From positions 1 through 13,515 of the forward strand of contig DATFXL010000113.1 in NCBI GenBank assembly GCA_035316025.1: 13,515 bases of DNA, given 5' to 3'. This document shows, piece after piece, positions 7,354 through 13,361 of this stretch (position 1 is the first letter of the stretch; each line of letters opens with the position of its first letter). Both the position numbers and the translations under genes were made by a program. The notes below the pieces were generated by a model. The model did no database searches, was not told where the DNA came from, and was given only the letters and a program-made list of their open reading frames with translations. This DNA is from JALZAA01 sp035316025 (GTDB taxonomy: Bacteria; Actinomycetota; Acidimicrobiia; IMCC26256; JACDBD01).

Positions 7354-8904
7354 ATGAGAAGGCGCGTCATCGCCGCGCTGTCCGTCGTCGCCGTCGCGCT
7401 CACACTCGCCGCTGTCGCCGCGACGACCGCCGGCGCCACGCCGGCCCCGGGTCGTGCGCAACCCGGTGACTCCCCGTGGGCGGCGGATCAGGGCGGGGTG
7501 CAGCACCTCCACTTCCAGTACGGGCCCATCCAAGTGCAACCCGGGCAGAACAACATCACCTTCAGTGAAGGGCAGGTCCCGAAGCCGACCGAGGACGGCT
7601 TCATCGTCGGGATCCACCCGAACCTGCGCACGAACGACGGCAAGGTTCCTCCGGTCGACGTGATCCACCTCCATCACGCCGTGTGGCTGAACATGTCCGC
7701 CGAGCGGAGCCGCGATCGTGGAGCGCCGAACTTCTTCGCCGCCGGCGAGGAGAAGACGATCATGAAGCTGCCGACCGGCTACGGGTACCCGTACCGGGCG
7801 TCCGACAACTGGGTGCTCAACTACATGATCCACGACCTCACACCCGGCCCGTTCGAGGTGTTCGTCACCTACGACCTCGACTTCGTGCCCGCGTCGTCGC
7901 CCGCCGCGCAGCAGATCACGCCGGCCCGCCCCATCTGGATGGACGTGCAGAACGGCAGCATCTATCCCGTGTTCGACGCGCTGAAGGGATCGGGTACCAA
8001 CGGCCAGTTCACGTACCCGGACCAGGCGAACAACCCGTACCCGAACGGCCGCCAGAAGAACGTCTGGAAGGTCGACCGTGACAGCGTGCTGCTCACCACC
8101 GCCGGGCACCTGCACCCGGGCGGCCTCCACGACGACCTGTGGCTGGATCGACCGGGGGCGACCGGCACGCCGGGCTCGAGCGCGGTGAAGGGCAAGCCCG
8201 ACACCGCCCACTTGTTCCGTTCGGTGGCGGACTACTTCGAGCCCGCCGGCGCAGTCAGCTGGGACGTGTCGATGACCGCGACTCCCCCCAATTGGCGGGT
8301 GCAGGTCCATCCGGGCGACGAGTTGCGGATCAACACGACCTACGACACCAAGCGCGCGTCGTGGTACGAGTCGATGGGGATCATGATCGTCTGGATGACC
8401 GACGGGACGAACGGACGCGACCCGTTCACCACGAAGGTCGACACGAAGGGCGAGCTCACGCACGGTCATCTGCCCGAGAACAATCATCACGGCGGCCAGA
8501 AGACGACGCTGCCGAACCCGTCGAAGTTCACCGCGGTCAACGCTCCGGGCGACATTCCCATCGACAACTTCCTCTATGGCGTCGGCGACTTCACCGGCGA
8601 TCACAAGATCCCGAAGGTCAAGGCCGGCCAGTCGCTCACGTTCACGAACAACGACGCCCCGAAGGGCAACGGCATCTGGCACTCGATCACGTCGTGCCGT
8701 GCGCCGTGCAACAAGGAAACCGGGGTCGCCTACCCACTTGCCGACGGCAGCACCCAATTCGACTCGGGTCAGCTCGGCAACGCCGGACCGCCCAGCGCCG
8801 GCACGGTTACCTGGCAGACGCCGGCGGACCTCAAACCGGGCACGTACACCTACTTCTGCCGCATCCACCCGTTCATGCGCGGCAGTTTCGACGTCGCCAA
8901 GTAG
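7354..8904 (+). CDS. Secreted copper protein: PHM/SURNod19-like histidine-rich region fused to a plastocyanin-like cupredoxin
   Basis: This 516-aa protein has a Sec-type signal peptide (MRRR, hydrophobic core about 5-22, likely cleavage after an Ala-rich stretch near 28). Residues about 50-350 form a beta-rich region. Its metal-type motifs occur in the order seen in peptidylglycine monooxygenase (PHM) and SURNod19 proteins: HLHHAVW (His107/108), NYMIHDL (His160), TAGHLHPGG (His252/254) and YESMGIMIVWM (Met341). The C-terminal domain (about 400-516) is a type 1 copper cupredoxin with ligands His443 (IWHSIT) and Cys502, His505, Met508 (YFCRIHPFM). It also has CRAPC (Cys448, Cys452), a possible disulfide. 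A 365-382 linker is His-rich (HGHLPENNHHGG). I infer an extracytoplasmic copper oxidoreductase whose cupredoxin passes electrons to the catalytic part. The substrate is unknown. The ATG at 7354 follows GGGGGAGAGAGG and opens the signal peptide. Confidence 0.85.
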   Translation: MRRRVIAALSVVAVALTLAAVAATTAGATPAPGRAQPGDSPWAADQGGVQHLHFQYGPIQVQPGQNNITFSEGQVPKPTEDGFIVGIHPNLRTNDGKVPPVDVIHLHHAVWLNMSAERSRDRGAPNFFAAGEEKTIMKLPTGYGYPYRASDNWVLNYMIHDLTPGPFEVFVTYDLDFVPASSPAAQQITPARPIWMDVQNGSIYPVFDALKGSGTNGQFTYPDQANNPYPNGRQKNVWKVDRDSVLLTTAGHLHPGGLHDDLWLDRPGATGTPGSSAVKGKPDTAHLFRSVADYFEPAGAVSWDVSMTATPPNWRVQVHPGDELRINTTYDTKRASWYESMGIMIVWMTDGTNGRDPFTTKVDTKGELTHGHLPENNHHGGQKTTLPNPSKFTAVNAPGDIPIDNFLYGVGDFTGDHKIPKVKAGQSLTFTNNDAPKGNGIWHSITSCRAPCNKETGVAYPLADGSTQFDSGQLGNAGPPSAGTVTWQTPADLKPGTYTYFCRIHPFMRGSFDVAK

Positions 8905-8942
8905 CCCGTTTCTCGTCGAGCGCAGGCACGCGGTGCTGCAGG

Positions 8943-8961
8943 CCGTGCTCGTCGAGCACGG
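8943..8961. terminator. Hairpin between convergent genes, possible bidirectional terminator
   Basis: CCGTGCTC-GTC-GAGCACGG is a perfect 8-bp stem with a 3-nt loop in the 76-bp gap between the convergent copper protein and phosphoesterase genes. It is followed on the plus strand by GGTTCT and lacks a long T tract. It can serve both transcripts. A related CTCGTCGAG core occurs once more at 8912-8920. Confidence 0.5.
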
Positions 8962-8980
8962 GTTCTGACTCGCCACAGGA

Positions 8981-10471
8981 TCAGCCTCGGACCCACTGCC
9001 GCACCATCGGGCTCGGCTTCACCTCGACGCCCACGCGCTCGAACCAGCCCGCGTCGTACGCGTGCTGGAACGCGTGGTCCTCGGACGGCGCGGGCGGGGC
9101 GGGGGCGCGCACGGCGAGCCCGCCGCCCATGCCCGGCTGCGATTCGCACGGCGGCGACGGATCGGCGACGGCGACATCGAGGTGGATGCCGACGTGGCGC
9201 TCGACGGGATGAGCGGCGAGGCTCGCGCCGATGCTGTTGGCGTGCCGGTCGCGCTCGGTGAGGAACCACGTCTGACCCGGTTTCCCGGGACCGTGTGCCG
9301 GCGCGCCGAGGAACCGCCATTCGAGGAAGCGAAGCACCGACGTGTGGTCGTAGAGCGTGTGGTCGACGTATCCGCGCCGCGCGTACGGAGACGCGAGCAC
9401 GGCCGGTACCCGGAAGCCCGCTTGGCCGAAGTTCTGGAGGTCGTCCGGACTCGCACGGTTGTCGGGGAGCACGGGTGGCTTCACGTGGTCGTAGAACCCG
9501 CCCCATTCGTCGTAGACGAGCACGAACGCACCACGGCGCCACTGCTTCGAGCGGGCGAACGCGGCGAACACGTCGCGGACGAACCGCTGTCCCGCCCGGA
9601 TGTCGGCGAGCGGGTGGTCGTCGGTGCGGTTCCCGGTGAGAAAGGCGGGGTCGACGAACACGACGTGGGGCAGCGTTCCGGCGTGCGCCTGCGCGAAGTA
9701 GTTGGCGATGGGGTGCGTGAAGGCACCGAGCCGGCCACCCCAGAGCGCCAGCGTGGGGAGGTCGGTGAAGTAGTAGCCCGCCGACACGCCGGCGGTCCCG
9801 AGTCGGTCCCAGATCGTCTCCCAGTCGTACCCCCCCGTCGCCGTGGGCAGCATGTTGGTCTGGTACGTCCCCGACTGGCCCGAGTGGAGATAGGCGCGGT
9901 TGGGGTACGTCGGGCCGAGGATCGACGCGTGCCACTGGTCGAACACGGTGAACTCGCGGGCCAGTTGCGCCGTGAAAGGCATCGCGTCGGCGCCGTAGTA
10001 GCCGAGCGCGAACGTGTCGTTGCCGCTCCCGGGCGCGAGGAACCCGGCGTCCCGCTGCGCGCGCCCTTGTGTCCAGCCGTGACCGGGATCAGGGTGACCA
10101 CACCCGCGGTACGGATTGATCTCCGCCGGGTTCGTGAGCAACAGCGCCGTCTGCACCGGCGTCCCGTCGGCGGCGGGGAAGGTTTGCACCTGCTTCCCGT
10201 TGACGCGGAAGCGCTTCCCGTAGCGGCTCTTTCCGCGCTCGAGGTACCGCCTGTCGTCGGCGAGCCATCCGAGGTAATGGTCGAAGGACCGGTTCTCCAT
10301 CATCACGACGACGACGGTGTCGATCGGCGATTCCTTGGCGGGATCATCGAGCATCGAGCTGAAGTCGTCAGCGGCGAGCGCGCCTCGCGTCGTCCCCGCG
10401 AGGGCCGACCGGCCCAGTGCGACCGCCCCGCCCAGGTACGCCGTCCGCCGGAGGAATTCACGCCGTTCCAA
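8981..10471 (-). CDS. Secreted phosphoesterase, phospholipase C / acid phosphatase AcpA family (PF04185 type)
   Basis: This 496-aa hydrolase cleaves phosphate esters. Relatives are non-haemolytic phospholipases C and acid phosphatase AcpA. The N-terminus carries a twin-arginine signal (ERREFLRR at 2-9, then YLGGAVALG), so it is probably exported folded by Tat. Family motifs are present: MMENRSFDHYLG (metal-binding Glu59 and Asn60), HPDPGHGW, GPTYPNRAYLHSGQSGT, and DEWGGFYDHVKPP followed by RVPAVLASPYARRGYVDH. FLEWRF lies toward the end as in homologues. Length is that of the single-domain class, without the C-terminal repeat domains of long phospholipases C. The TTG at 10471 is the only usual start codon before the Tat motif. 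It begins 41 bp from the divergent rpiB-like start. Substrate (phospholipid, nucleotide or other phosphomonoester) cannot be decided. Confidence 0.92.
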   Translation of the reverse strand: MERREFLRRTAYLGGAVALGRSALAGTTRGALAADDFSSMLDDPAKESPIDTVVVVMMENRSFDHYLGWLADDRRYLERGKSRYGKRFRVNGKQVQTFPAADGTPVQTALLLTNPAEINPYRGCGHPDPGHGWTQGRAQRDAGFLAPGSGNDTFALGYYGADAMPFTAQLAREFTVFDQWHASILGPTYPNRAYLHSGQSGTYQTNMLPTATGGYDWETIWDRLGTAGVSAGYYFTDLPTLALWGGRLGAFTHPIANYFAQAHAGTLPHVVFVDPAFLTGNRTDDHPLADIRAGQRFVRDVFAAFARSKQWRRGAFVLVYDEWGGFYDHVKPPVLPDNRASPDDLQNFGQAGFRVPAVLASPYARRGYVDHTLYDHTSVLRFLEWRFLGAPAHGPGKPGQTWFLTERDRHANSIGASLAAHPVERHVGIHLDVAVADPSPPCESQPGMGGGLAVRAPAPPAPSEDHAFQHAYDAGWFERVGVEVKPSPMVRQWVRG

Positions 10472-10478
10472 GGCGGCT

Positions 10479-10504
10479 TGTCTAGCGCGTGGCGCCGTTA
10501 GCCT
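10479..10504. promoter_or_regulatory. Divergent -10 elements in a 40-bp intergenic gap
   Basis: On the plus strand TAGCCT (10499-10504) lies 7 nt before the GTG at 10512. On the minus strand TAGACA (10484-10479) lies 7 nt before the TTG at 10471. Both spacings suit leaderless transcripts, though TAGACA lacks the final T of TAnnnT. TTGTCT (10478-10483) is a poor -35 candidate for the plus side, with a 15-bp spacer. Confidence 0.45.
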
Positions 10505-10511
10505 GGCGGCC

Positions 10512-10943
10512 GTGAGGATCGTGGTGCTCGGATCGGACGAGAAGAACGCGCTGACCGACGCCGTGGGTGACGACCTGGAGCGACGGGGTCACGAGGTCGT
10601 TCTCGTCGGTCCACCGGGCGGGCAGGCCATCGAGTGGGCCGAGGTCGGTCGGCGGGTCGGCGAGCTCGTCGCCGAGGGCGAGGCCGAGACCGGCGTCCTG
10701 TTCTGCTGGACCGGCACCGGGGCGTCGATCGCGGCCAACAAGGTGCCAGGAGTTCGGGCTGCGCTGTGCACCGACGCCGCCACGGCTGCCGGCGCCCGCA
10801 AGTGGAACGACGCCAACGTCCTCGTGATGGGGTTGCGGCTCACGAGTCCGGACGTCGCCCGCGAGATGCTCGACAGTTGGTTCGCGACCGAGCCCGATCC
10901 AGGCGAAACAGACAACATCGCGCGTTTGGAAGCGCCGCGGTAA
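10512..10943 (+). CDS. RpiB/LacA/LacB-family sugar isomerase homologue with altered active site
   Basis: This 143-aa protein has the RpiB fold signature GVLFCWTGTGASIAANKVPG followed by KWNDANVLVMGLRL and AREMLDSWF, aligning along its length with ribose-5-phosphate isomerase B. Cys65 matches the catalytic-base cysteine of E. coli RpiB. Other key positions differ: the DH near the N-terminus is Asp9-Glu10, the ring-opening His before NDxNVL is Trp98, the DYP motif is EWA (41-43), and the C-terminal GGRHxxR phosphate-binding motif is replaced by GETDNIAR. It therefore probably does not act on ribose 5-phosphate in the standard way. The GTG start follows TAGCCT by 7 nt. The next gene, a GYD protein, begins 12 bp downstream. 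A different sugar or a non-catalytic role are open options. Confidence 0.85.
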   Translation: MRIVVLGSDEKNALTDAVGDDLERRGHEVVLVGPPGGQAIEWAEVGRRVGELVAEGEAETGVLFCWTGTGASIAANKVPGVRAALCTDAATAAGARKWNDANVLVMGLRLTSPDVAREMLDSWFATEPDPGETDNIARLEAPR

Positions 10944-10955
10944 GAGGGGGAATCG

Positions 10956-11249
10956 ATGCCGACCTACGCCATGCTGACGACGCTCGGGCCCGACGGGTGG
11001 GCGACCGTGCGCGAGAACCCGGAGCGGATCCGTGAGGTCACGCGCGAGGTCGAGGGGATGGGCCTGAAGGTCGTCGCGCAGTATGCACTCATGGGGCAGT
11101 ACGACTTCCTGAACGTGATCGAGTCGCCGGACGAGGCGACGATGGCCCGGGCCGCGATCACACTGGCGGCGCGGGGCACGATGCGGACGACCACCTTGCA
11201 GGCGATCTCCGTGGACGAGCTGATCGCGAGCTTGGAGCGCGACGGCTGA
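10956..11249 (+). CDS. GYD-domain protein
   Basis: This 97-aa protein belongs to the GYD family (PF08734 type), small ferredoxin-like alpha/beta proteins of unknown function. It shows the defining segment ALMGQYDFLNVIE near residues 46-58. The preceding RIREVTREVEGMGLKVVAQY and the closing TLQAISVDELIASL are also usual for the family. The ATG has AGAGGGGG about six bases upstream. It lies 12 bp after the RpiB-like gene and is probably co-transcribed with it. It converges with the 67-aa gene, leaving 10 bp between stops. No catalytic residues can be assigned. Confidence 0.85.
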   Translation: MPTYAMLTTLGPDGWATVRENPERIREVTREVEGMGLKVVAQYALMGQYDFLNVIESPDEATMARAAITLAARGTMRTTTLQAISVDELIASLERDG

Positions 11250-11250
11250 C

Positions 11251-11271
11251 TGGTCGCGCCTAGGCGATCCA
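11251..11271. terminator. Weak hairpin at convergent stop codons
   Basis: TGGTCGC-GCCTAG-GCGA(T)CCA folds as a 7-bp stem with one bulged T. It sits between the GYD gene and the 67-aa gene and covers the latter's stop codon. There is no T tract. Confidence 0.3.
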
Positions 11272-11463
11272 CCACATCGAACGCTTCTTCTCCTCGCGCA
11301 CCTCGTCGTCGACGAACAAGGTGGGCAGGAGAGAGCCGTCCGAGCGGCGCTTCAGCTTGTAACGGGCGCGATCGCCCTCGGCGACAACTTCGGCGACTTC
11401 GAAACCGCGCGACCACCGGTCGTCGAAGCGTGACCGCACCTCGACGCGGGTGCCGAGCTCCAT
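11260..11463 (-). CDS. Small 67-aa conserved-looking protein, SH3/Tudor-like by eye
   Basis: I do not recognise a named family. The protein reads MELGTRVEVRSRFDDRWSRG, then FEVAEVVAEGDRARYKLKRR, SDGSLLPTLFVDDEVREEKK and RSMWWIA. The pattern (GTRVEVRSRFD, WSRGFEVAEVV, YKLKRRSDG, LPTLF, DDEVR) suggests five short beta strands, like SH3 or Tudor barrels, ending in a basic and Trp-rich tail (KKRSMWWIA). The open frame extends upstream to 11565, but that part is Pro/Arg/Ser-rich and overlaps the rnhB promoter. The ATG at 11463 is therefore chosen; a TACCCT hexamer lies 8 nt before it and no ribosome binding site is seen, so the mRNA may be leaderless. A role in binding nucleic acid or protein is only a guess. 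Confidence 0.65.
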   Translation of the reverse strand: MELGTRVEVRSRFDDRWSRGFEVAEVVAEGDRARYKLKRRSDGSLLPTLFVDDEVREEKKRSMWWIA

Positions 11464-11471
11464 CGCCGGGG

Positions 11472-11477
11472 AGGGTA
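11472..11477 (-). promoter_or_regulatory. Candidate -10 element for the 67-aa gene
   Basis: TACCCT on the minus strand ends 8 nt before the ATG at 11463. TTCCGG, 17 bp further upstream, is only a weak -35. Confidence 0.35.
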
Positions 11478-11542
11478 ACAGGGCGCGACCAGAACCGGAA
11501 CGGTCCCGCCCGGCCGTGCGCGTCGACGCCGGAGCCACTTGG

Positions 11543-11548
11543 TAGCTT
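11543..11548 (+). promoter_or_regulatory. Candidate -10 element for rnhB
   Basis: TAGCTT fits TAnnnT and ends exactly 7 nt before the GTG at 11556. No Shine-Dalgarno sequence stands near that GTG, which suits a leaderless mRNA. No good -35 is visible. Confidence 0.45.
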
Positions 11549-11555
11549 CCGGGTC

Positions 11556-12272
11556 GTGGTGGCATCGGCGTCTGCTCCTCCGGTGCCGGCCGGGGCCGGT
11601 ACGTCGCCTGCTCCGCGTGCCCGCACGCCCACCCTCCGACTCGAGCGACGGTGCTGGCGCGACGGAGAGCGCATCGTCGTCGGCATCGACGAGGTCGGCC
11701 GCGGCGCTTGGGCGGGACCGGTCACGGTTGCCGCACTCGTCCCGCCGCCCGAGCACCTTCGCGGCGTCCGCGACTCGAAGGAGCTCACGAGGCAAGAGCG
11801 TGAGGTCGTCGCCGCACGGGTCTGCGACTGGGCCGTCGCGATCGGCGTCGGCCACGCGTCCTACGACGAGTGCGACGCCTTCGGCATGACGGCCGCCTTG
11901 CGCACGGCAGGGCGCCGAGCGCTGGCGCAGCTCGGTGCGCTCGGGTACGAGCCCGACCGCATCATCCTCGACGGCAACTACGACTATCTGGCGCTGGGAT
12001 CCCGCGTGACCACCGTCGTCCGGGGCGATTCGACGTCGCTCGCCGTCGCGGCCGCCTCGTGCGTCGCCAAGGTCACCCGCGACGCGCTCATGCGGGAGGA
12101 GGCCGAGCACTACCCGGCATACGACTTCGAGTCGAACGTCGGGTACCCGGCCCCCGTCCACAAGTCGGCCCTGGCGTGGTTCGGGCCGAGCGCGATCCAT
12201 CGCCGCTCGTGGATCTTCATGGACGGCCTGTGCTGGCGGGGGGTGCCGCCGGCGCCCGGACGCCTGTTCTGA
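11556..12272 (+). CDS. rnhB: Ribonuclease HII
   Basis: This 238-aa RNase HII cuts the RNA strand of RNA-DNA hybrids and starts removal of single ribonucleotides from DNA. The catalytic carboxylates are visible: Asp45 and Glu46 in GIDEVGRGAWAGP, Asp139 in IILDGNYDYL, and Asp176 in KVTRDALM. The signatures RDSKELT and GDSTSLAVAAASCVAKVTRD are canonical. About 25 Pro/Ala/Ser-rich residues precede the fold. The open frame runs upstream to 11430, but that part is low-complexity and would cross the divergent 67-aa gene. The GTG at 11556 (or the next codon, GTG at 11559) is favoured by the TAGCTT hexamer 7 nt before it. The next gene starts 13 bp downstream. Confidence 0.95.
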   Translation: MVASASAPPVPAGAGTSPAPRARTPTLRLERRCWRDGERIVVGIDEVGRGAWAGPVTVAALVPPPEHLRGVRDSKELTRQEREVVAARVCDWAVAIGVGHASYDECDAFGMTAALRTAGRRALAQLGALGYEPDRIILDGNYDYLALGSRVTTVVRGDSTSLAVAAASCVAKVTRDALMREEAEHYPAYDFESNVGYPAPVHKSALAWFGPSAIHRRSWIFMDGLCWRGVPPAPGRLF

Positions 12273-12285
12273 GGGAGGGAAGAAC

Positions 12286-12855
12286 ATGGCACTGGATCTT
12301 CCGGAGCTGCACGACCGGGCTCTGGCCCGGACGCGCCGGTACGTCGACGGCATACGCGGCGACCAATGGCAGTTGCCCACGCCCGACGAGGACTGGGATG
12401 TGAGAGAGCTCGTCAACCACATCGTGAGCGGCAACTTCTGGGCAGGTGAGCTGGCGCGGGGAAAGACGATCGAGGAGGTGGGCGACCGTCTCGACGGCGA
12501 TGTGCTCGGCGACGACGCCACCGCCGCCTACGACGAGTCGGCGAGTGCCGCCAGCGAGGCGTTCCGCGCGCCGGGCGCGATGGAGGCGGCCTGCGCCGTG
12601 TCGTACGGGCCGGTCCCGGGCGAGGTGTACGCCGGGCACCGGCTGATCGACGTGCTGATCCACGGTTGGGACGTCGCCAAGGCGTCGGGTCAGGACCCGA
12701 CGCTCGACCCCGAGCTCGTGGAGGCGTGTTGGACCGTCATCGAGCCCCAGAAGGACCTGCTGCTGGGGAGCGGCGCCTTCGGCAGCCACCACGAGACGGA
12801 GCCCGGCGCCGACCGCCAGACCGCGTTGCTCGAGCTGCTCGGCCGGAGGCCGTAG
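12286..12855 (+). CDS. DinB-like / TIGR03086-type metal-binding protein (mycothiol-dependent enzyme superfamily)
   Basis: This 189-aa four-helix protein belongs to the DinB/mycothiol-maleylpyruvate-isomerase N-terminal superfamily, TIGR03086 type. It opens with LHDRALARTRRYVDGI and has DWDVRELVNHIVSGNFWAG, whose His45 is a typical metal ligand. A second ligand helix is HRLIDVLIHGWDVAKASG (His118, Asp122, His126). In actinobacteria such proteins often use mycothiol or are of unknown function. It is likely co-transcribed with rnhB, 13 bp upstream, and has the strong ribosome binding site GAGGGAGGGAAG before its ATG. The reaction cannot be predicted. Confidence 0.85.
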   Translation: MALDLPELHDRALARTRRYVDGIRGDQWQLPTPDEDWDVRELVNHIVSGNFWAGELARGKTIEEVGDRLDGDVLGDDATAAYDESASAASEAFRAPGAMEAACAVSYGPVPGEVYAGHRLIDVLIHGWDVAKASGQDPTLDPELVEACWTVIEPQKDLLLGSGAFGSHHETEPGADRQTALLELLGRRP

Positions 12856-12873
12856 GCCGTAACCTCTCCGGCC
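12841..12873 (+). terminator. GC-rich hairpin after the DinB-like gene
   Basis: GGCCGGAG (12841-12848) pairs perfectly with CTCCGGCC (12866-12873) around a 17-nt loop that contains the stop codon. No T tract follows, so it may be a weak terminator or an RNA end. TAACCT (12860-12865) inside it could be a -10 for the next gene. Confidence 0.35.
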
Positions 12874-12936
12874 GCGGGAACGACGGCTGTGCCGACCCCC
12901 ACGAGCCGGAGCTTGCGACAGCCAGAAAGGAAAGCA

Positions 12937-13302
12937 TTGGGCCAGGAGATCACCGTCACCGCCCGACCAGGCGCGTCGCCGTCGGTCCGGCTGTTCGATC
13001 TCAACCGGTCGCTCACCGGTATGGAGATCGAGCGGTACCACCGCCTCGAGGACACCGAGGGCGACCGGCCCCCCGACGTGCTCGCTCGGCGCCTGTTCGA
13101 CCTCGGCGCCACGCAGGTGACGATCTACTCGAGCGTGGTCACGGTGCAGGGGCCTCCCGAGCAGTGGGCGGAGCTCGAGCCGAAGGTCGTCGAGACCATC
13201 GAGCACCTCTTCGGCTACTACGGCGACGACGCCGGCTGGTCGCCGGGCGCCCTCGAGGCTCTCGGCATCGAGGTCAAGGCACCGCCCGAGCCCCAGAAGT
13301 AG
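12937..13302 (+). CDS. Single-domain Nfu/NifU N-terminal-like protein
   Basis: This 121-aa protein resembles the Nfu N-terminal scaffold domain (PF08712 type), with PDVLARRLFDLGATQVTIYS followed by SVVTVQGPPEQWAELEPKVV and ETIEHLFGYYG. It lacks the C-terminal CxxC iron-sulfur domain of full Nfu proteins and has no cysteine at all, so it cannot hold a cluster itself. The reading frame is open from a GTG at 12889, but the TTG at 12937 is chosen because AGAAAGGAAAG lies just before it and the 16 upstream residues look unlike the domain. It lies 81 bp after the DinB-like gene. The family call is moderate; an unrelated small actinobacterial protein remains possible. Confidence 0.75.
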   Translation: MGQEITVTARPGASPSVRLFDLNRSLTGMEIERYHRLEDTEGDRPPDVLARRLFDLGATQVTIYSSVVTVQGPPEQWAELEPKVVETIEHLFGYYGDDAGWSPGALEALGIEVKAPPEPQK

Positions 13303-13307
13303 GTCCT

Positions 13308-13325
13308 GTGGGCGCGGCTGCCCAC
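13308..13325 (+). terminator. Hairpin after the Nfu-like gene
   Basis: GTGGGC-GCGGCT-GCCCAC forms a 6-bp stem with a 6-nt loop 5 bp after the stop codon, followed by TTGCGG. It may end the Nfu-like transcript and insulate the SOS promoter downstream. Confidence 0.4.
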
Positions 13326-13333
13326 TTGCGGAT

Positions 13334-13347
13334 CGAACACATGTTCG
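13334..13347. promoter_or_regulatory. SOS box (LexA operator)
   Basis: CGAACACATGTTCG matches the Gram-positive/actinobacterial LexA consensus CGAAC-N4-GTTCG with perfect outer symmetry. It ends 2 bp before the TATGGT -10 at 13350-13355, so bound LexA would block RNA polymerase. It controls the last gene of the window. Confidence 0.88.
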
Positions 13348-13349
13348 CT

Positions 13350-13355
13350 TATGGT
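13350..13355 (+). promoter_or_regulatory. -10 element of the LexA-controlled gene
   Basis: TATGGT fits TAnnnT and lies 6 nt before the GTG at 13362, suggesting a leaderless or near-leaderless mRNA. It directly adjoins the SOS box. Confidence 0.45.
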
Positions 13356-13361
13356 CCGGCG

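Noticed and set aside
7312..8976. 554-aa open frame on the minus strand
   Set aside because: Antisense shadow of the copper protein gene; Val/Arg/His-rich with no recognisable motif.
9062..10501. 479-aa open frame on the plus strand
   Set aside because: Antisense shadow of the phosphoesterase gene, which has clear family motifs and a Tat signal.
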